From NCBI RefSeq assembly GCF_001640025.1, contig NC_031672.1, positions 2,480,001 to 2,544,000 of the forward strand: DNA of 64,000 nucleotides, read 5' to 3'. Origin of the DNA: Sugiyamaella lignohabitans (lineage: Eukaryota > Ascomycota > Dipodascomycetes > Dipodascales > Trichomonascaceae). Made by a program: the position numbers and the translations under genes. Below are positions 40,801-52,084 of this stretch, in pieces. The notes beneath the pieces were generated by a model. That model saw only the letters and a list, made by a program, of their open reading frames with translations. It was not told the DNA's origin and made no database searches. Each line of letters starts with the position of its first letter. Positions within the stretch are counted from its first letter, which is position 1.

Positions 40801-43704
40801 TTAGGAGTTGATTTTATCACGCAATCCTGAAAGGAATTGGAAATAACTTGGGCTTTGGTCGCTACGGTCTTCTATGAGGAAGGTGGTAGCCCATAGACGC
40901 AATGAAGGATCACCGTCCTCCTTCATGATGAATAGTGATGGCCATGTAATAGAATCATTCTTCTCACGGGTCTTTGCAATGATGCTTCTGATTTTAGCAT
41001 TGAGAAGTGAGCCCTCAACCTCAGGAAGCTCACGCTTACCAGGCTTAACTTGAGCTGACGAATCAACACCGAAAGCATCAAGAAGCAATTGTGGAACAGC
41101 ATCACGTCCTACCCACAAGAATTGTACTTGACCATCGTCAATAAGATACAGTCCATGAGAAACAATGCGCTCTCCTGTGAGGTTCAATTTAGGTGGGAAA
41201 ACAAGTTCACCAGTCTCTTCATTTGGCACACCGGCCTCATCAGGCATGTCATGCAGACTGTAGAAATCAGCATGGATATACTTGATGAGGTATTTCAGTG
41301 GCAAGGTGCTTAACAATGCCAAGGCAGCAGACCTCAGATCAGAAGGAATTTGAGCAGATTTACGAAGACCAACGTGTTTGAGCAAGCCGTTAAACAGTAG
41401 AGGAAGCATTCGCAAGTTAGCACAGAACTGCAATGGTGCTGATGCTCCGACATTAGTCGTCATAAGATCCTTCTTATAAGTCTGGAGCATTTCCGTGAGC
41501 TTATTAGTTAACAAATCTTGAGCATCTTGAATGCCTGATGTAAGAGCCTTTTCAACAGCCTTGTGTGTGTAGTAAGCGGTAATAGCCAATTGGTCAGCAG
41601 ATGCATAAATGTCTTGTAACAGGTTACTAGTAGGAATGGCCACGTTCAAAACACGGATACGACGTTCTCCATGACAGGTAGTGTGGAGTACAGCTGCCTG
41701 GAAACAGACGTATGGCTTGTTAATAGTCTCATCAATGGCAACCTCGATGACATAGGACTGATCTCTAGGGAAGGTAGGGAACGAGCACAAATCAGAAGAA
41801 CGGTTGAAAAAGTTACCATAGAAAGCATTCATACGTAGACCAGTGGAAGCACGAACACGCAGAACAGCTTCCATAGCAAACTCTTGAGACAGATGTTCGC
41901 CAAATTCATGGGCAAACTTGACAGCATCCTCGGCACGGTTAGCAGACCAACCTGGGTAGAAATAAGTCTGACCACCAGTGTATCTTGGCAAGTTGCTCAA
42001 AGAAGCGACATCCTGGTATTGAGAAGAAAACAAAAACATGTCAACAGTGACTTGACTACGGTTACACTCAACAGCAAACGATTTGTAAAAGGCATTTGCA
42101 GTTTGCAATAGAGCACCTTCCTTGGCAGTACCAAGAACTTTGCGGTCTTCACGGATTTCAAGCTTGGCAATACCAACATTGGGTATACTAGCAGTAAGAC
42201 AGATAATCTTACCACCAACATTTCCAATAAGCTGATTAGCGGCCTTAAGAGCCGAGCCAAGAGCATTGCTGGAACTGACATTACCAGCAAAAGTTTCACC
42301 CAAAGTACCAAGCAATTGCTCGATAGCAGGTCTGCACTCGTTCAAATTAACCAACAATCCGCTAGGCAGTGGCAAGAATGGGTTTTCAAGATCACTAACC
42401 ACCATAATCGAAGGCTCCTTTTGTTGAGAACTTGGCAAGGGAATCGAAAAGTAGTGTAGAGCAGCATCAACTGCAATAAAAGCAACTCTAGTTCTACCGT
42501 CACTATTAGGTAGACGATCAAGACTCTCCAAAATGGTTCTGGCAGCTGTAGCCAACAGTCCATTGGCAATCGCATTAACACTGACATCTAATACAAACAC
42601 ATAGATAGGAGGTTGAGGAGGACGAACCAAATACTCTGGAGGAGCCACAAACTCAACAACACCATAGTTGATTTCATTACGAGCATATCTATCTTGGCGC
42701 TCATTTTTAATAGGATCCCAATCAAACTGAGTAGGAACCTCATTGGTCAATCCACACATGTTACACTTCCAACGATGGGATTGATCCATAAAAGTCACAA
42801 ACGGGTTAATATAACAACGACATCTACGACATCTGCAGATAACTGTATCTGATACAATGGGCACCGGTGCAGAGGCATCCAATAATGAGGTATAGGGGCG
42901 AACCACAAGTGCAAATGGCAATTTACTCTTCTTTAATAACGATGAGTTTGTAGGAATGACATTTAAAGTGGATCGAATGAAATCTGGCGATGCATTAGCT
43001 TCGGGGTTATTGTTGACTGCCGCGCCTGCTGGCAAAATCAATGGTGGAGGAGGAAGTGCCAAATCGGTAATAGGTGGAGGTAACGATTGAATCAAATCGA
43101 TATTGTAAAGTTGGTTTAAAGGAAGTCTTTGTTGTTGACCATTTGCTCCTGGTTGTTGTCCACCTTGAGGTTGTCCCACTACTGGTTGAGGTCCGCGGGC
43201 ACCACTTGCTCCACCCAATCCCAATTGTCCGAATTGATTGGCTAATCCATCAGCCACAGCACCAATGCCATAACCAGATCCAGCAGCTCCAGCTCCAGTG
43301 CCATCAGTACCGGCACCGTAAGCACCAGCACCATAACCACCAACTCCAGCACCAGGACTAGTAACACCCACGCCAGGGGTAAAAACAGCTCCTGGTCCAC
43401 CTGGAGCTCCTACACCAGCACCAGCGACTCCTGGGGCACCTGGAATACCTGGAGCTCCTGCTCCAGGACCAACTCCATATCCTTGAGCACCTCCATAGAT
43501 ATCACCATTACTAGAACCACCTATCTCAGAACCATATGGAGATGGAGCAGCTCCAGCATTGAAATCATACTGTTGCTTAGCATAAACTCTCCTCTTTGTA
43601 TGACCTCCAGGAGGAGGTGCTGATTGAGGAGGACCACCTGCGACACCTTCATTGCCACTGGCCTGGTATCCTTCACCACCAGCTGGGTGTCCGTATTGCG
43701 ACAT
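40801..43704 (-). CDS. SEC24: COPII coat cargo-binding subunit Sec24
   Basis: Predicted 967 residues from ATG 43704; the frame is open four codons further without an ATG. The N-terminal 200 residues are Gly/Pro/Gln/Ala-rich and disordered. The zinc finger CRRC..WKCNMC is followed by the trunk domain ([21 protein letters not shown]), the beta-sandwich and helical domains, and a C-terminal gelsolin-like domain ([18 protein letters not shown]). Sec24 captures cargo at ER exit sites with Sec23. The full domain order makes the call secure; Sfb2/Sfb3 paralogues are less likely because the N-terminus and trunk resemble Sec24 itself. Confidence 0.95.
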   Translation of the reverse strand: MSQYGHPAGGEGYQASGNEGVAGGPPQSAPPPGGHTKRRVYAKQQYDFNAGAAPSPYGSEIGGSSNGDIYGGAQGYGVGPGAGAPGIPGAPGVAGAGVGAPGGPGAVFTPGVGVTSPGAGVGGYGAGAYGAGTDGTGAGAAGSGYGIGAVADGLANQFGQLGLGGASGARGPQPVVGQPQGGQQPGANGQQQRLPLNQLYNIDLIQSLPPPITDLALPPPPLILPAGAAVNNNPEANASPDFIRSTLNVIPTNSSLLKKSKLPFALVVRPYTSLLDASAPVPIVSDTVICRCRRCRCYINPFVTFMDQSHRWKCNMCGLTNEVPTQFDWDPIKNERQDRYARNEINYGVVEFVAPPEYLVRPPQPPIYVFVLDVSVNAIANGLLATAARTILESLDRLPNSDGRTRVAFIAVDAALHYFSIPLPSSQQKEPSIMVVSDLENPFLPLPSGLLVNLNECRPAIEQLLGTLGETFAGNVSSSNALGSALKAANQLIGNVGGKIICLTASIPNVGIAKLEIREDRKVLGTAKEGALLQTANAFYKSFAVECNRSQVTVDMFLFSSQYQDVASLSNLPRYTGGQTYFYPGWSANRAEDAVKFAHEFGEHLSQEFAMEAVLRVRASTGLRMNAFYGNFFNRSSDLCSFPTFPRDQSYVIEVAIDETINKPYVCFQAAVLHTTCHGERRIRVLNVAIPTSNLLQDIYASADQLAITAYYTHKAVEKALTSGIQDAQDLLTNKLTEMLQTYKKDLMTTNVGASAPLQFCANLRMLPLLFNGLLKHVGLRKSAQIPSDLRSAALALLSTLPLKYLIKYIHADFYSLHDMPDEAGVPNEETGELVFPPKLNLTGERIVSHGLYLIDDGQVQFLWVGRDAVPQLLLDAFGVDSSAQVKPGKRELPEVEGSLLNAKIRSIIAKTREKNDSITWPSLFIMKEDGDPSLRLWATTFLIEDRSDQSPSYFQFLSGLRDKINS

Positions 43705-44631
43705 GATATCTAACAATGGTTAGTGCCCTGTGCTCAGATTCGTTATGAAAAATGCACCTCCTGGACGGTGAAAAAACCGATTTCAAGAGATATTTAATAA
43801 TCGATTTGGTTTGGATCGAAATCTGTAAATAAATACACACCTTTATCAATCAATTGTTATCTCAATTGATCGTGCCAATCGACGTGTTCTACTATGTCTT
43901 GATACCTAAAACGCGAAACTGATAGCACTAAGTTCGATAGTCTGAAAAGTACTCCCGCTTGTTGCTGATGTGTACACATTAAACATTCGGCCAGGTCACA
44001 TATATGCGCTTATCGGACCAGTAGTTTGAACTGGACCTCGGATCATTCCTTAATTGGTTGGCTAGACGCGGTAGCCGCCAGATCAGAGCCGCCGCCTCCC
44101 TCCTCTATCCTCCACAACGATAGAAGGCTTCATAAATACTCTGTATTTTTTTATTACCCCATTAACATACTAGGCCCATTATCAGAATCTACAAAATAAA
44201 TATCTCCCAGGATCTATTTTTTGACCGTTAATGTCTCTTTGGTGTCTCGAAGGTTTGCAATTAGATGGACCAGTTTGACAAGTTAAAGGTATTGATCATT
44301 TAGTCTAGTATAGGCATCTACCAGTGGCAATATTACCATTTGTGTATCATTTTCCTTGGTAATTTCGTTTGTTTGCTCTTGATTTAAACTAGTTGTCTCG
44401 ATAACTCACATTGTTAGGATCTGAGTGATAAACTAATTGTGAAGGCTATATAGCTTATTAATATATGTGTCGTTTAAACAACCTCAGTAATTAACAGCTA
44501 AACTCTCATTAACTACAGTATAACGTTAATAATCGGATTAGCGACATAATTGAATCATTTATAAACGCAGAATTCTGTATTTATAAAGGGCATTAATGCA
44601 GCGTTTGCCCATGGACAGGGTTTCTATTCAT

Positions 44632-44647
44632 CCCTGCATATGCAGGG
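44632..44647. promoter_or_regulatory. Perfect 16-bp palindrome, candidate regulatory site
   Basis: CCCTGCATATGCAGGG, 160 bp upstream of the TATATAAG box. Its half-site TGCAGG recurs upstream of the genes at 56.9 and 61.9 kb. Confidence 0.45.
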
Positions 44648-44791
44648 TCTGCTCCTGGGGTAAATTCAAAATCAGGGGTGACGCCGCACGGCTGTTACAT
44701 GGAGAGGCTGTGAAGTTATGGAGCTTCCGCGTGATGGGAAACAGTATGTTATGGGGGGAAGGGAAAGTTATGGGCCTGTGGGTGGGAGGTC

Positions 44792-44799
44792 TATATAAG
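44792..44799 (+). promoter_or_regulatory. TATA box of PIPK-like pseudokinase gene
   Basis: TATATAAG followed by a pyrimidine-rich leader (TCTTTTCTTCCTCTTTATCT). It lies 289 bp before the first ATG, so the leader is long or contains an intron. Confidence 0.6.
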
Positions 44800-45087
44800 G
44801 GGTGCATCCCGCTCCAAAAGATCTTTTCTTCCTCTTTATCTTTACTACACCAGATTTTTTGCCAGTTGAGATTGAATTGCGAATTTTGACCGTTTTGAAT
44901 TTTTGTTTATAACCTCTGACTACTATTTCGAGGTTCTAGTTGATTGACTGTTGTTTTGTTCAATTGGCTTTTATTTTAAAGCTTGATTTTGTGCTTGAAG
45001 TGTCTCTTTTTATCAACATCACTTGTATTGTGTTGTTTAACTCCACCATCATCAATTAATACTGGTTTATCATTGTAATCAGAAACA

Positions 45088-46272
45088 ATGTTCTTCCACT
45101 TTACCTTTATCAGAACAAAGGTAATTGAATTGGTTATTGGCATTCAAATGTCTTTTGAGTCAGAGAAAGAAATTATTATCCCTGATGACTCTCAGGAGGT
45201 CAACCATGGTTCTCGCTCTCATTTTAAGGGCTTGAGAAGTTTTTTCAATTGTTTTAAGAAGTCTAGTACTTCTTCCACTTCTTCTACTTCTTCCAGCGCT
45301 ACTACAACCACTACTACTTCCTCGTCCAATGTGCCTGAGAACATCTCCACTCGTAACGCCTTGGAATTGGCTCCCAAGAACGAACCCCAGTTAGAATTTA
45401 GCGACGCCTGGATCTCCAAATTGAAATCCCTTTCAGAAGGTGTTAGAGCCACTATTGAACAACAAAAGACTTTTTATTCCAAACTCAAGTACAAGCTCCG
45501 ATGGAACTCTCATCATAAATCTTTCGGTACTTCGATGACTCACTCTCTTGACTTCTTTAAGAAATTGTCTATCGATAACATCAACAACAACACTTTCGAG
45601 GCCTTCAACAAAACAGACTTCACTTTCCTTAGAAAGATGTTTGGAGTGTCAGACCAAGACTTCATGGACGCATGTAACAACTGGGTGCGAACTGACGGAC
45701 TTGACACCACTGGACTCCTCATCTCTCATGATCACCAATTCCTTCTCCATCCTCTTACTGTCGACAGGGCTTTCGCACTAAACCATTATGCGAGAAAGTT
45801 TGGCAAGCATCTGAGAGACAAGTGGTGCTACCGAACCACCCACCTTGCCGCATATGTCGGACTCTACCGAGTTGGCGGCGAGTTTTTTGCCATTGAGTAC
45901 ACGAAGAAGGACGAGACTCAACATGAATACAAGTGTAACGTTCACATCGGCAACAACATGGTCAGATGGCTTGAAGGCTTCAACCGCCTTGGAAACCAAC
46001 TTTGCGACACTTTCCCCACTACTGATGACAAAGACTTTGAAAACAGACTCTATCATGAAGTCATTGAAGATCTGAAGTTTCTGTCTGCAATCAAATCGGT
46101 TAACTATCGTATTGGTGCTGCCCTGTATCACGATAAACTTACTATCAAAGTTTATGATTGGTTGAGATACGACACCACCCCAACTAGAAAGAGAGAGAGA
46201 AGAAGAGCTCTTGGCAATAACGCCAGAAGACAATATCACACCTACAATGACGAACTTCGATTTCTTCTTTAA
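45088..46272 (+). CDS. Diverged phosphatidylinositol-phosphate-kinase-like protein, predicted pseudokinase
   Basis: Predicted 394 residues; Met21 is an alternative start. After a Ser/Thr-rich N-terminus (about 55-80), residues 175-375 can be lined up by eye with the PIPK domain of the gene at 56938: FLRKMFG (180-186), LDTTG at the GKSGS loop (205-209), LLHP where kinases have IIKT (219-222), YVGLYRV (256-262), NVHIG where DIKGS is expected (284-288), FLSAIKSVNYRIGAAL where FLKRHNIMDYSLLVG stands (331-346), and TIKVYDWL for the last metal-binding motif. The ATP lysine, the DxKGS box and the MDYSLL aspartate are all lost. I infer a catalytically dead PIPK relative. Identity is low; a profile search is needed. 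Single exon, TATA promoter, no GC repeat nearby. Confidence 0.6.
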   Translation: MFFHFTFIRTKVIELVIGIQMSFESEKEIIIPDDSQEVNHGSRSHFKGLRSFFNCFKKSSTSSTSSTSSSATTTTTTSSSNVPENISTRNALELAPKNEPQLEFSDAWISKLKSLSEGVRATIEQQKTFYSKLKYKLRWNSHHKSFGTSMTHSLDFFKKLSIDNINNNTFEAFNKTDFTFLRKMFGVSDQDFMDACNNWVRTDGLDTTGLLISHDHQFLLHPLTVDRAFALNHYARKFGKHLRDKWCYRTTHLAAYVGLYRVGGEFFAIEYTKKDETQHEYKCNVHIGNNMVRWLEGFNRLGNQLCDTFPTTDDKDFENRLYHEVIEDLKFLSAIKSVNYRIGAALYHDKLTIKVYDWLRYDTTPTRKRERRRALGNNARRQYHTYNDELRFLL

Positions 46273-48308
46273 TCAACGGTCATTCCTATCACACCTCGTT
46301 CCTGGACTCCCTCATGTCATCACTCCTACATCATGGTACTATTATCCGGATTCCTAATTATGATCCCCCCATTCTACTCAATTATGGTTGGTCACCTTCA
46401 CTCGAAACCACTTGGACCTGGCGCCCGGCGGCTGCCACTCCTCCACTTCGACTCTATCGTTTCACTTTATGGTATTCCTATTGTGCTGGCACCTCCTTGG
46501 AAGACACACAGTAGGAATGGCTTCTTCGATCATTGGCTTTCTTGCGGGTTTCTTTTTGACAGACAATCTCGCGATCTTGCTTCGCTGAGTGTCTGATTCT
46601 GAAAGATTCCCGGAACTAGCCGATGCTAGAAGCCTGACCAGTGCATTGGCACCCCGAGCCATGCACACTCAACTCGAAACGGGACCACCAACAAACCACA
46701 CCTGAAAACTGGAAACTATGGAAAAGGACTCACCACATGGAGAACTAGGAACAAGAACGCGTTTGACTCTACAACCTTGAAAATGAATTGTTTTGTATCT
46801 GACTCTAGTATTAATAAATATTTTTCTATACAAAATCCTAACATAAGCGAAGCCTCCAACTTTAGTAAACCCATGGGATTACTTTGTCAAGACTGAAGTC
46901 TGGAGCACGAATGATGCACTATCGAGGGATTTTATTCTTGACTGATCTGAATGATAGGCATGGCTGCATTTCATAATCAGCGAAGCAAAGTCCCCCAGTA
47001 TCTGGTTCCCTGTTTGCAGGATCAAAGCAAAAGGCAAGTCAGAATATGAGAAAACTCTCCATCGGATTTTATGTCGTCTAGAAGTTGCGGTCTTGATGAT
47101 ATTACATACTGACGTGTTCTTGGGTCATGTATATCCTCAACACTCCGCTCCTTTGATCCAGATTCTTAATCAGGATGTCTATTAATTGCTCATTGATAAC
47201 AACCTTAGTAACAGTGATCAGATCAGATAAGTTCAAAAACAATTCCAATTACTCAAAAACTGGTGCCTGGTAATTTTCTTAACAATTCATGCTGCTTCTT
47301 CATTGTGATCTTAGTTGATTATCTTCATAAAGACTAGCTGGAAGATATTTTGCAAATTGAAGTTCATTCAACAACTTCTAACATTATGAGACTTAATCCA
47401 ATTAGTTCAGGTTCAGCATTCGTGATAGAATTGCTGATGATTGTCTAACATTGGCTTATCCAGCTCGATCATTCGGTAGTTTTTCCCAATCTTGTTTATC
47501 AGACTGAAAGGTTTCTACATCCCCCAACTTTGCCAAAATGTCAATCGCCCTTTATAAACAAATGGAAATAGTCTTTGACCGTATTAGTTCCAAACTTATT
47601 CTATGTCTCACAGTTGACTTGGCAAATGGCTGCTTTGTAACTGAACACTTATACTGGGGCGACCTTCCATCTCCATAATTGAATAAGACAGGTATCTAAA
47701 TGAAGGTAGTCATAGTTATATGGGATTTGAGTATTATAGGACCGGCTGGTCAATTTTGTACTAAGTTATAGAATGAAATTAGGACCGAGGAGACAGACGG
47801 TCAAGGTCACAGAATAGTACAATATGGCCTAGTAGAAATAACTAGAAAGAGTACCTATGAAGTAAATATGAACAGACTGGCTAGAAGACGGGCTGGAGAA
47901 AAGGAGAAAAGGAGAAAATAATGAGAAAGAACAAAAGAAGGGTTCAGGAGAAAGTTCATACAACATACAGCCAGCCTTGCATGTATCTATGTCCTTATCT
48001 TATCAAAAATTCTAGATAAGGTCGCATGCGTGAAGATCTAAAATCGTCCCCAGACAGCCACACATCTTCAATCCTAAAACCAACTTAATAACAACAGCAG
48101 ATGAATGGCCAGCAAAGAGCTTCACGAATCACTTCTCTAAATCATATTTTTTCAGTGACGAGTCAGCATCCTTCATTGTACCACTATCTATCGGTATTGA
48201 CATTTTCCTGACACGGCTGAGGGTCGGTATGAGAAAAATTAGTTCTACGCATCATCTGTAAAAATTACCCCTGGATTTCATACATTCGGTTGAACTCGAG
48301 CTTCAAGC
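46273..48308. other. Gene-free region of 2 kb
   Basis: Long 3' flank of the pseudokinase gene and promoter of SLM3. Contains a purine-rich GGAGAAAA tract near 47895-47920 and CCTTATC/GATAAGG inverted arms near 47993-48019. Short frames just after 46.3 kb resemble nothing known. Confidence 0.5.
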
Positions 48309-49733
48309 ATGAGGCAACTGCTGAACAGACAGAGCTTCTTTAAGCTCTCTTTGCGAGCTACAATAAACAAACCCTGTAGTAGGGTGCATGGCTTGGGCAC
48401 CTCGGCACAGCCCTTCTATCGATCTCTTACGACGGGAACTAGTAGTCATCATGAAGCGCCTTTATCTTCATTACCCATTCACAAAGCGACTACTATAGAC
48501 TCTGGAATAGTGATAGAACCACTAGAGAGAGACTCACAATATATTTATCCCAATCCATCTCCAGGGGACGATATTTTTGTCGCCATGTCATCAGGGGTTG
48601 ATTCATCGACCACGGCAGCCCTTCTTGCCAAGAAATACCCTGGTCAAGTACATGGAATATACATGTGCAACTGGACGGCAACAGCACGGTGTACGGAAGA
48701 CGAATGGAACGATGTCAAGGAAGTTAGCAAGGTGATTGGTATCCCCTGCCACAGAGTTAATCTTGAGAAGGAGTATTGGACTAAAGTGTTTGAGCCCATG
48801 ATAGATATGTATAAAAATGGACTTACACCCAATCCAGATGTCGGATGCAATCGTCACATAAAATTCGGAGCTCTGCTTCAATGGGCAAGTGACCATCAGA
48901 AAAGGCTTACTGGTAGTCCTGAGGGAACTAAGTGGTGGCTCGCTACGGGGCACTATGCTAGAGTAGGAATTCCTGCTGCGCGTGATGGTACAAACTTGGA
49001 AGCTAAGAGTAACATTCACCACTTGCTAAGACCCAAAGATCTGAGTAAAGATCAAAGTTACTACTTATCCACCGTACTTCCAGAATCCCTGAACAGGGTT
49101 TTATTTCCGCTAGCAGCATATACAAAGCCTCAGATAAGACAAATAGCGGTAGATCTCGACCTTCCAACGGCCTCTAAGCCCGATTCTCAGGGCCTGTGTT
49201 TTGTATCACAAGATCATGGACATTTCAAGGACTTTTTAGAGGAATATGTAGTTCCAACTCCTGGAGACATAGTTACTGAAGACGGTAAAGTAGTCGGTAA
49301 ACATCAAGGTCTATGGCAAGCTACTATTGGACAACGGAGCGGAGTCTCGATGCCCCAAGGTGACCCTGAATGTAGGGGTGTTTGGTACGTGAGTGACAAG
49401 CGAACTGCGGAGAACCAAATTGTAATAGTACGAGGACGAGATCATCCCTCGATTTTCCGGACTACTGCCCAGTGTTCAAAGTTCCGATGGCTTGGCAGTG
49501 ATATCTCTCTGGATGACCTCTCCTCTATCCGCGTACAGTTCCGTTCCTTACAGGACCAGGGATTATCTGTCTCAGATATCACTGTGAAAAACGGTATTCC
49601 TGGCTCCAGTGCTGTAACAGATATATCTGTTCAGTTTTCTGAGCCGGCGAGGGCTGTAGCACCCGGCCAATACCTGGTTCTCTACCAGCGAGACCGCGTG
49701 TTAGGCAGTGGCATGATTGATTTTACTCGTTGA
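48309..49733 (+). CDS. SLM3: Mitochondrial tRNA 2-thiouridylase (MnmA/TRMU family)
   Basis: Predicted 474 residues. The first about 60 residues are Arg/Ser/Leu-rich with few acids, a mitochondrial presequence. The PP-loop SSGVDSS (94-100) binds ATP. NPDVGC (Cys180) and SQGLCF (Cys297) supply the two catalytic cysteines of the MnmA family. ATIGQRSGV and the C-terminal beta-barrel (RAVAPGQYLVLY) complete the domain order. The enzyme makes s2U34 in mitochondrial Lys, Glu and Gln tRNAs. The first PP-loop Gly is Ser here, a tolerated change. Convergent with the PFA3-like gene; a GC-rich repeat starts 45 bp after the stop. Confidence 0.94.
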   Translation: MRQLLNRQSFFKLSLRATINKPCSRVHGLGTSAQPFYRSLTTGTSSHHEAPLSSLPIHKATTIDSGIVIEPLERDSQYIYPNPSPGDDIFVAMSSGVDSSTTAALLAKKYPGQVHGIYMCNWTATARCTEDEWNDVKEVSKVIGIPCHRVNLEKEYWTKVFEPMIDMYKNGLTPNPDVGCNRHIKFGALLQWASDHQKRLTGSPEGTKWWLATGHYARVGIPAARDGTNLEAKSNIHHLLRPKDLSKDQSYYLSTVLPESLNRVLFPLAAYTKPQIRQIAVDLDLPTASKPDSQGLCFVSQDHGHFKDFLEEYVVPTPGDIVTEDGKVVGKHQGLWQATIGQRSGVSMPQGDPECRGVWYVSDKRTAENQIVIVRGRDHPSIFRTTAQCSKFRWLGSDISLDDLSSIRVQFRSLQDQGLSVSDITVKNGIPGSSAVTDISVQFSEPARAVAPGQYLVLYQRDRVLGSGMIDFTR

Positions 49734-49777
49734 GTAGGATATTTATTTATTATTGGGTAGCTCTCACGGTGAGAGTA

Positions 49778-49832
49778 TGCCTCCGGCGGCTGGGGCTCTG
49801 CCCCAGACCCCGTTGTGCTCGCTTCGCGAGCA
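49778..49832 (+). repeat. GC-rich hairpin repeat, left half of an inverted pair
   Basis: TGCCTCCGGCGG, stem CTGGGGC TCT GCCCCAG, then GCTCGCTTCGCGAGC, a perfect hairpin. Begins 45 bp after the SLM3 stop. Confidence 0.88.
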
Positions 49833-50028
49833 TCGTGGGGCCAGCCAGCCATCTATGTACATACTAGAAAATAATACATTTCGGAAATACCACAAAGTAT
49901 TTGAAAAATACGCTCGCTACGTCTCTTTGTCAACGGTGGCAGGAGCCACTGTACACCGCTCAATGATGCCCATTGTCTTCACGATTAGCCTATTCGAACT
50001 GCCCAGATCACAGGGCCATACATCACGC

Positions 50029-50083
50029 TGCTCGCGAAGCGAGCACCACGGGGTCTGGGGCAGAGCCCCAGCCGCCGGAGGCA
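50029..50083 (-). repeat. GC-rich hairpin repeat, right half of an inverted pair
   Basis: GCTCGCGAAGCGAGC, then stem CTGGGGC AGA GCCCCAG and CCGCCGGAGGCA, the near-exact inverse of the half at 49778. Ends 52 bp before the PFA3-like stop. Confidence 0.88.
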
Positions 50084-50134
50084 GTCTCCGGTCAAGAATT
50101 CAGTGTATATATATACATGGCAATAAATATAGGT

Positions 50135-51541
50135 TCACCTGTAACGGGTGAGTGGTATAGATTCGGACGGATCAGGGATTTCGGGCTCATGATACTCGCT
50201 GGTACGAATGTCGCTTTCTATGGAACGCTGTAGTTGTTGTTTCCTGATCTCACGTCGCTGCTCGAGGTAGTCCGACTGTCGGCGGTAGTATTCGTTTGCT
50301 TCGTGGAATTGCGACTGCTCGTCAAGGGCCTCCCGTTGAGCCTTGTCCCAGAGCTCCTGGTTAATTTCAAACGAAATGCCTTCGGTTTTGTTGGCAGGTA
50401 CAATTGGTAGAAGCCACTCGATGACCCTGTCGCCCATTACAGAACACCAGTTTCTATACAGTCCGAGATCAAAAATGTTTCCCAAAGATTCTGATGACGG
50501 TGCATCTCTATATCTGAATTGTGAAGATGCAAGCGCTGTTTTATATCGAACAGGCTCCATGGATTCTAACGTGGTTTTGTTGATCATGACCAAGTATACA
50601 GTGAAACAGGTGAAGAAGCCCACCGCTATGCCCATAACAGTAGACAACACAGCCAGGAAAACACCGTTCAATGCCAGGTATGCTGTGGCAATTTTAGTTT
50701 CATTATTCACGAACCGGTATATGGCGGTTACTGAGCTGATACCACATACCAGACAGAGCAAGCATACGTATAATAAAAACTGAACAAAAAATTTATGATT
50801 GTTGTGCCCAATACAAGTTGCGAACCAGGGACCTTGTACCTTGTTAGAACTACTAACAGAAGGGACTTTAATACGCGTCCTTCTTCAAATACTTACAGTG
50901 GTGATCCATCCGGAGTACACATTTCTTGCACGAACGGCAGTGATGAGTGCGATCTGGTTTCCAGCATGAACATTTATTGCAATATCGCATGTCCCCATTT
51001 TCTTTTGCTGTGACATTATTAGTGACTTCTGGAGGCGCTGGAGCCAAACCTGCCTGCTCTAGGTCACCTAAGTTTGCCCTGAACCGGGGAATCTACTGTA
51101 GTTAGTACGTGTTTACTTTCAGCGAAATCGTTTTTTGGTAGTGGACCATCGTCAACCTGGTAATAACCATTCCCTTACTTGATCTCACTGGCACGACCGA
51201 GCTCATATCTGGAGCGTTACAAGCGATGCACACGTTACCAAACACAGAAATCAACCAGATCACGAAAGAGATATACATACGTCCAAAGGTGAACCTCCAC
51301 CAACAGATACTGTACGGTAGTATGCAATAGCGCTATTTATGTAAAGAATAACACCGAGATAGCTCAAAATTTGGCGACCCAGAAAGCTGTCGAACTCGAC
51401 TAAACATATCACACAAACATGGACATAAGTGGCCCACGCAAGTAGAAAGTTGACACCTAGTCGAGGGATTGCGCTGGCCACAGCGCAACAGAAACGCTCG
51501 GCCAGAAAACAAAACCGGTATTTGGCAACCTTTAGGGCCAT
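50135..51541 (-). CDS. PFA3: DHHC palmitoyltransferase, PFA3 type; three exons
   Basis: Exons (transcription order) 51541-51281, 51092-50897 and 50832-50135 give 384 residues. Intron 1 (188 nt) has GTATGT, branch TACTAAC and TAG; intron 2 (64 nt) has GTAAGT, TTCTAAC and AAG. Two membrane helices come first, then the Cys-rich DHHC domain ([27 protein letters not shown]); the second intron splits the catalytic Cys codon. It continues [18 protein letters not shown], two more helices, the TTLES (TTxE) motif and a charged tail. Pfa3-type enzymes S-acylate Vac8 and others at the vacuole. Pfa4/Pfa5 are alternatives, but CIG..NHKFF and TTxE fit Pfa3/ZDHHC20 best. Confidence 0.85.
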
Positions 51542-52013
51542 TTTACGGGCTATTGTTGCTGGTGTTTTGAATGTAATGTCGTTTCTGATGTCGGAACTCC
51601 ATAGATCTGCTATGATGAGGCTGAGTTTCAGGGGTACTGCAGGTGGGCTGCCAAGTACTAATTATAGATAATATTCTTAATTATTACGGGACTTTTAAAT
51701 CCTTAAAATTCCGTTTTTCTTGGATTCAAATTTGGCAGGCGCTATTAGGAATATTTATTGAGAAATCTAGTTAAAAAACTGTCAGAAAGGCCCACAGGTA
51801 CAAGGTACTATAAGTACCCCACAAGCACAAGACATAGTTCAACATCACCATCGGCAACAAGACCAAATAAGACGGAAACATTTGGAGAGCTTCTGATTCA
51901 AGCCATGAGCTTATACAAACGGCAAGAACCCAAAAAAGTGAGAATTTTCCGCCGACAAGCTCATCTAGAGTGGTTGATTCAGAATCCACAGCGAAATAAT
52001 TTTGTCAATAAGC

Positions 52014-52084
52014 GCGTTAATGGTTTAGTGGTAAAATTCATCGTTGCCATCGATGAGCCCCCGGTTCGATTCCGGGTTAACGCA
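52014..52084 (+). tRNA. tRNA-Gly (anticodon GCC)
   Basis: 71-nt intronless tRNA. The acceptor stem GCGTTAA pairs with TTAACGC; the A box is in TGGTTTAGTGG; the anticodon loop TTGCCAT sits between ATCG and CGAT; the T arm CCCGGTTCGATTCCGGG matches the B-box. Discriminator base A. A T6 tract follows within 5 nt as the Pol III terminator. Confidence 0.96.

Larger units (their letters stand above)
43705..45087. other. Divergent intergenic region between SEC24 and the PIPK-like pseudokinase gene
   Basis: 1.4 kb. Includes a 16-bp perfect palindrome at 44632-44647 and a TATATAAG box at 44792-44799, both on the side of the plus-strand gene. No coding sequence recognised. Confidence 0.55.
49734..50134. 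other. Interval between convergent SLM3 and PFA3-like genes
   Basis: Filled by an inverted pair of GC-rich half repeats (49778-50083) enclosing about 200 bp of ordinary sequence. No gene. Confidence 0.6.

Noticed and set aside
46273..46720. Similarity between the 3' flanks of the pseudokinase and PIPK genes (patches such as TGGTACTATT)
   Set aside because: Matches are short and could arise by chance; an alignment with statistics would be needed to support recent duplication.
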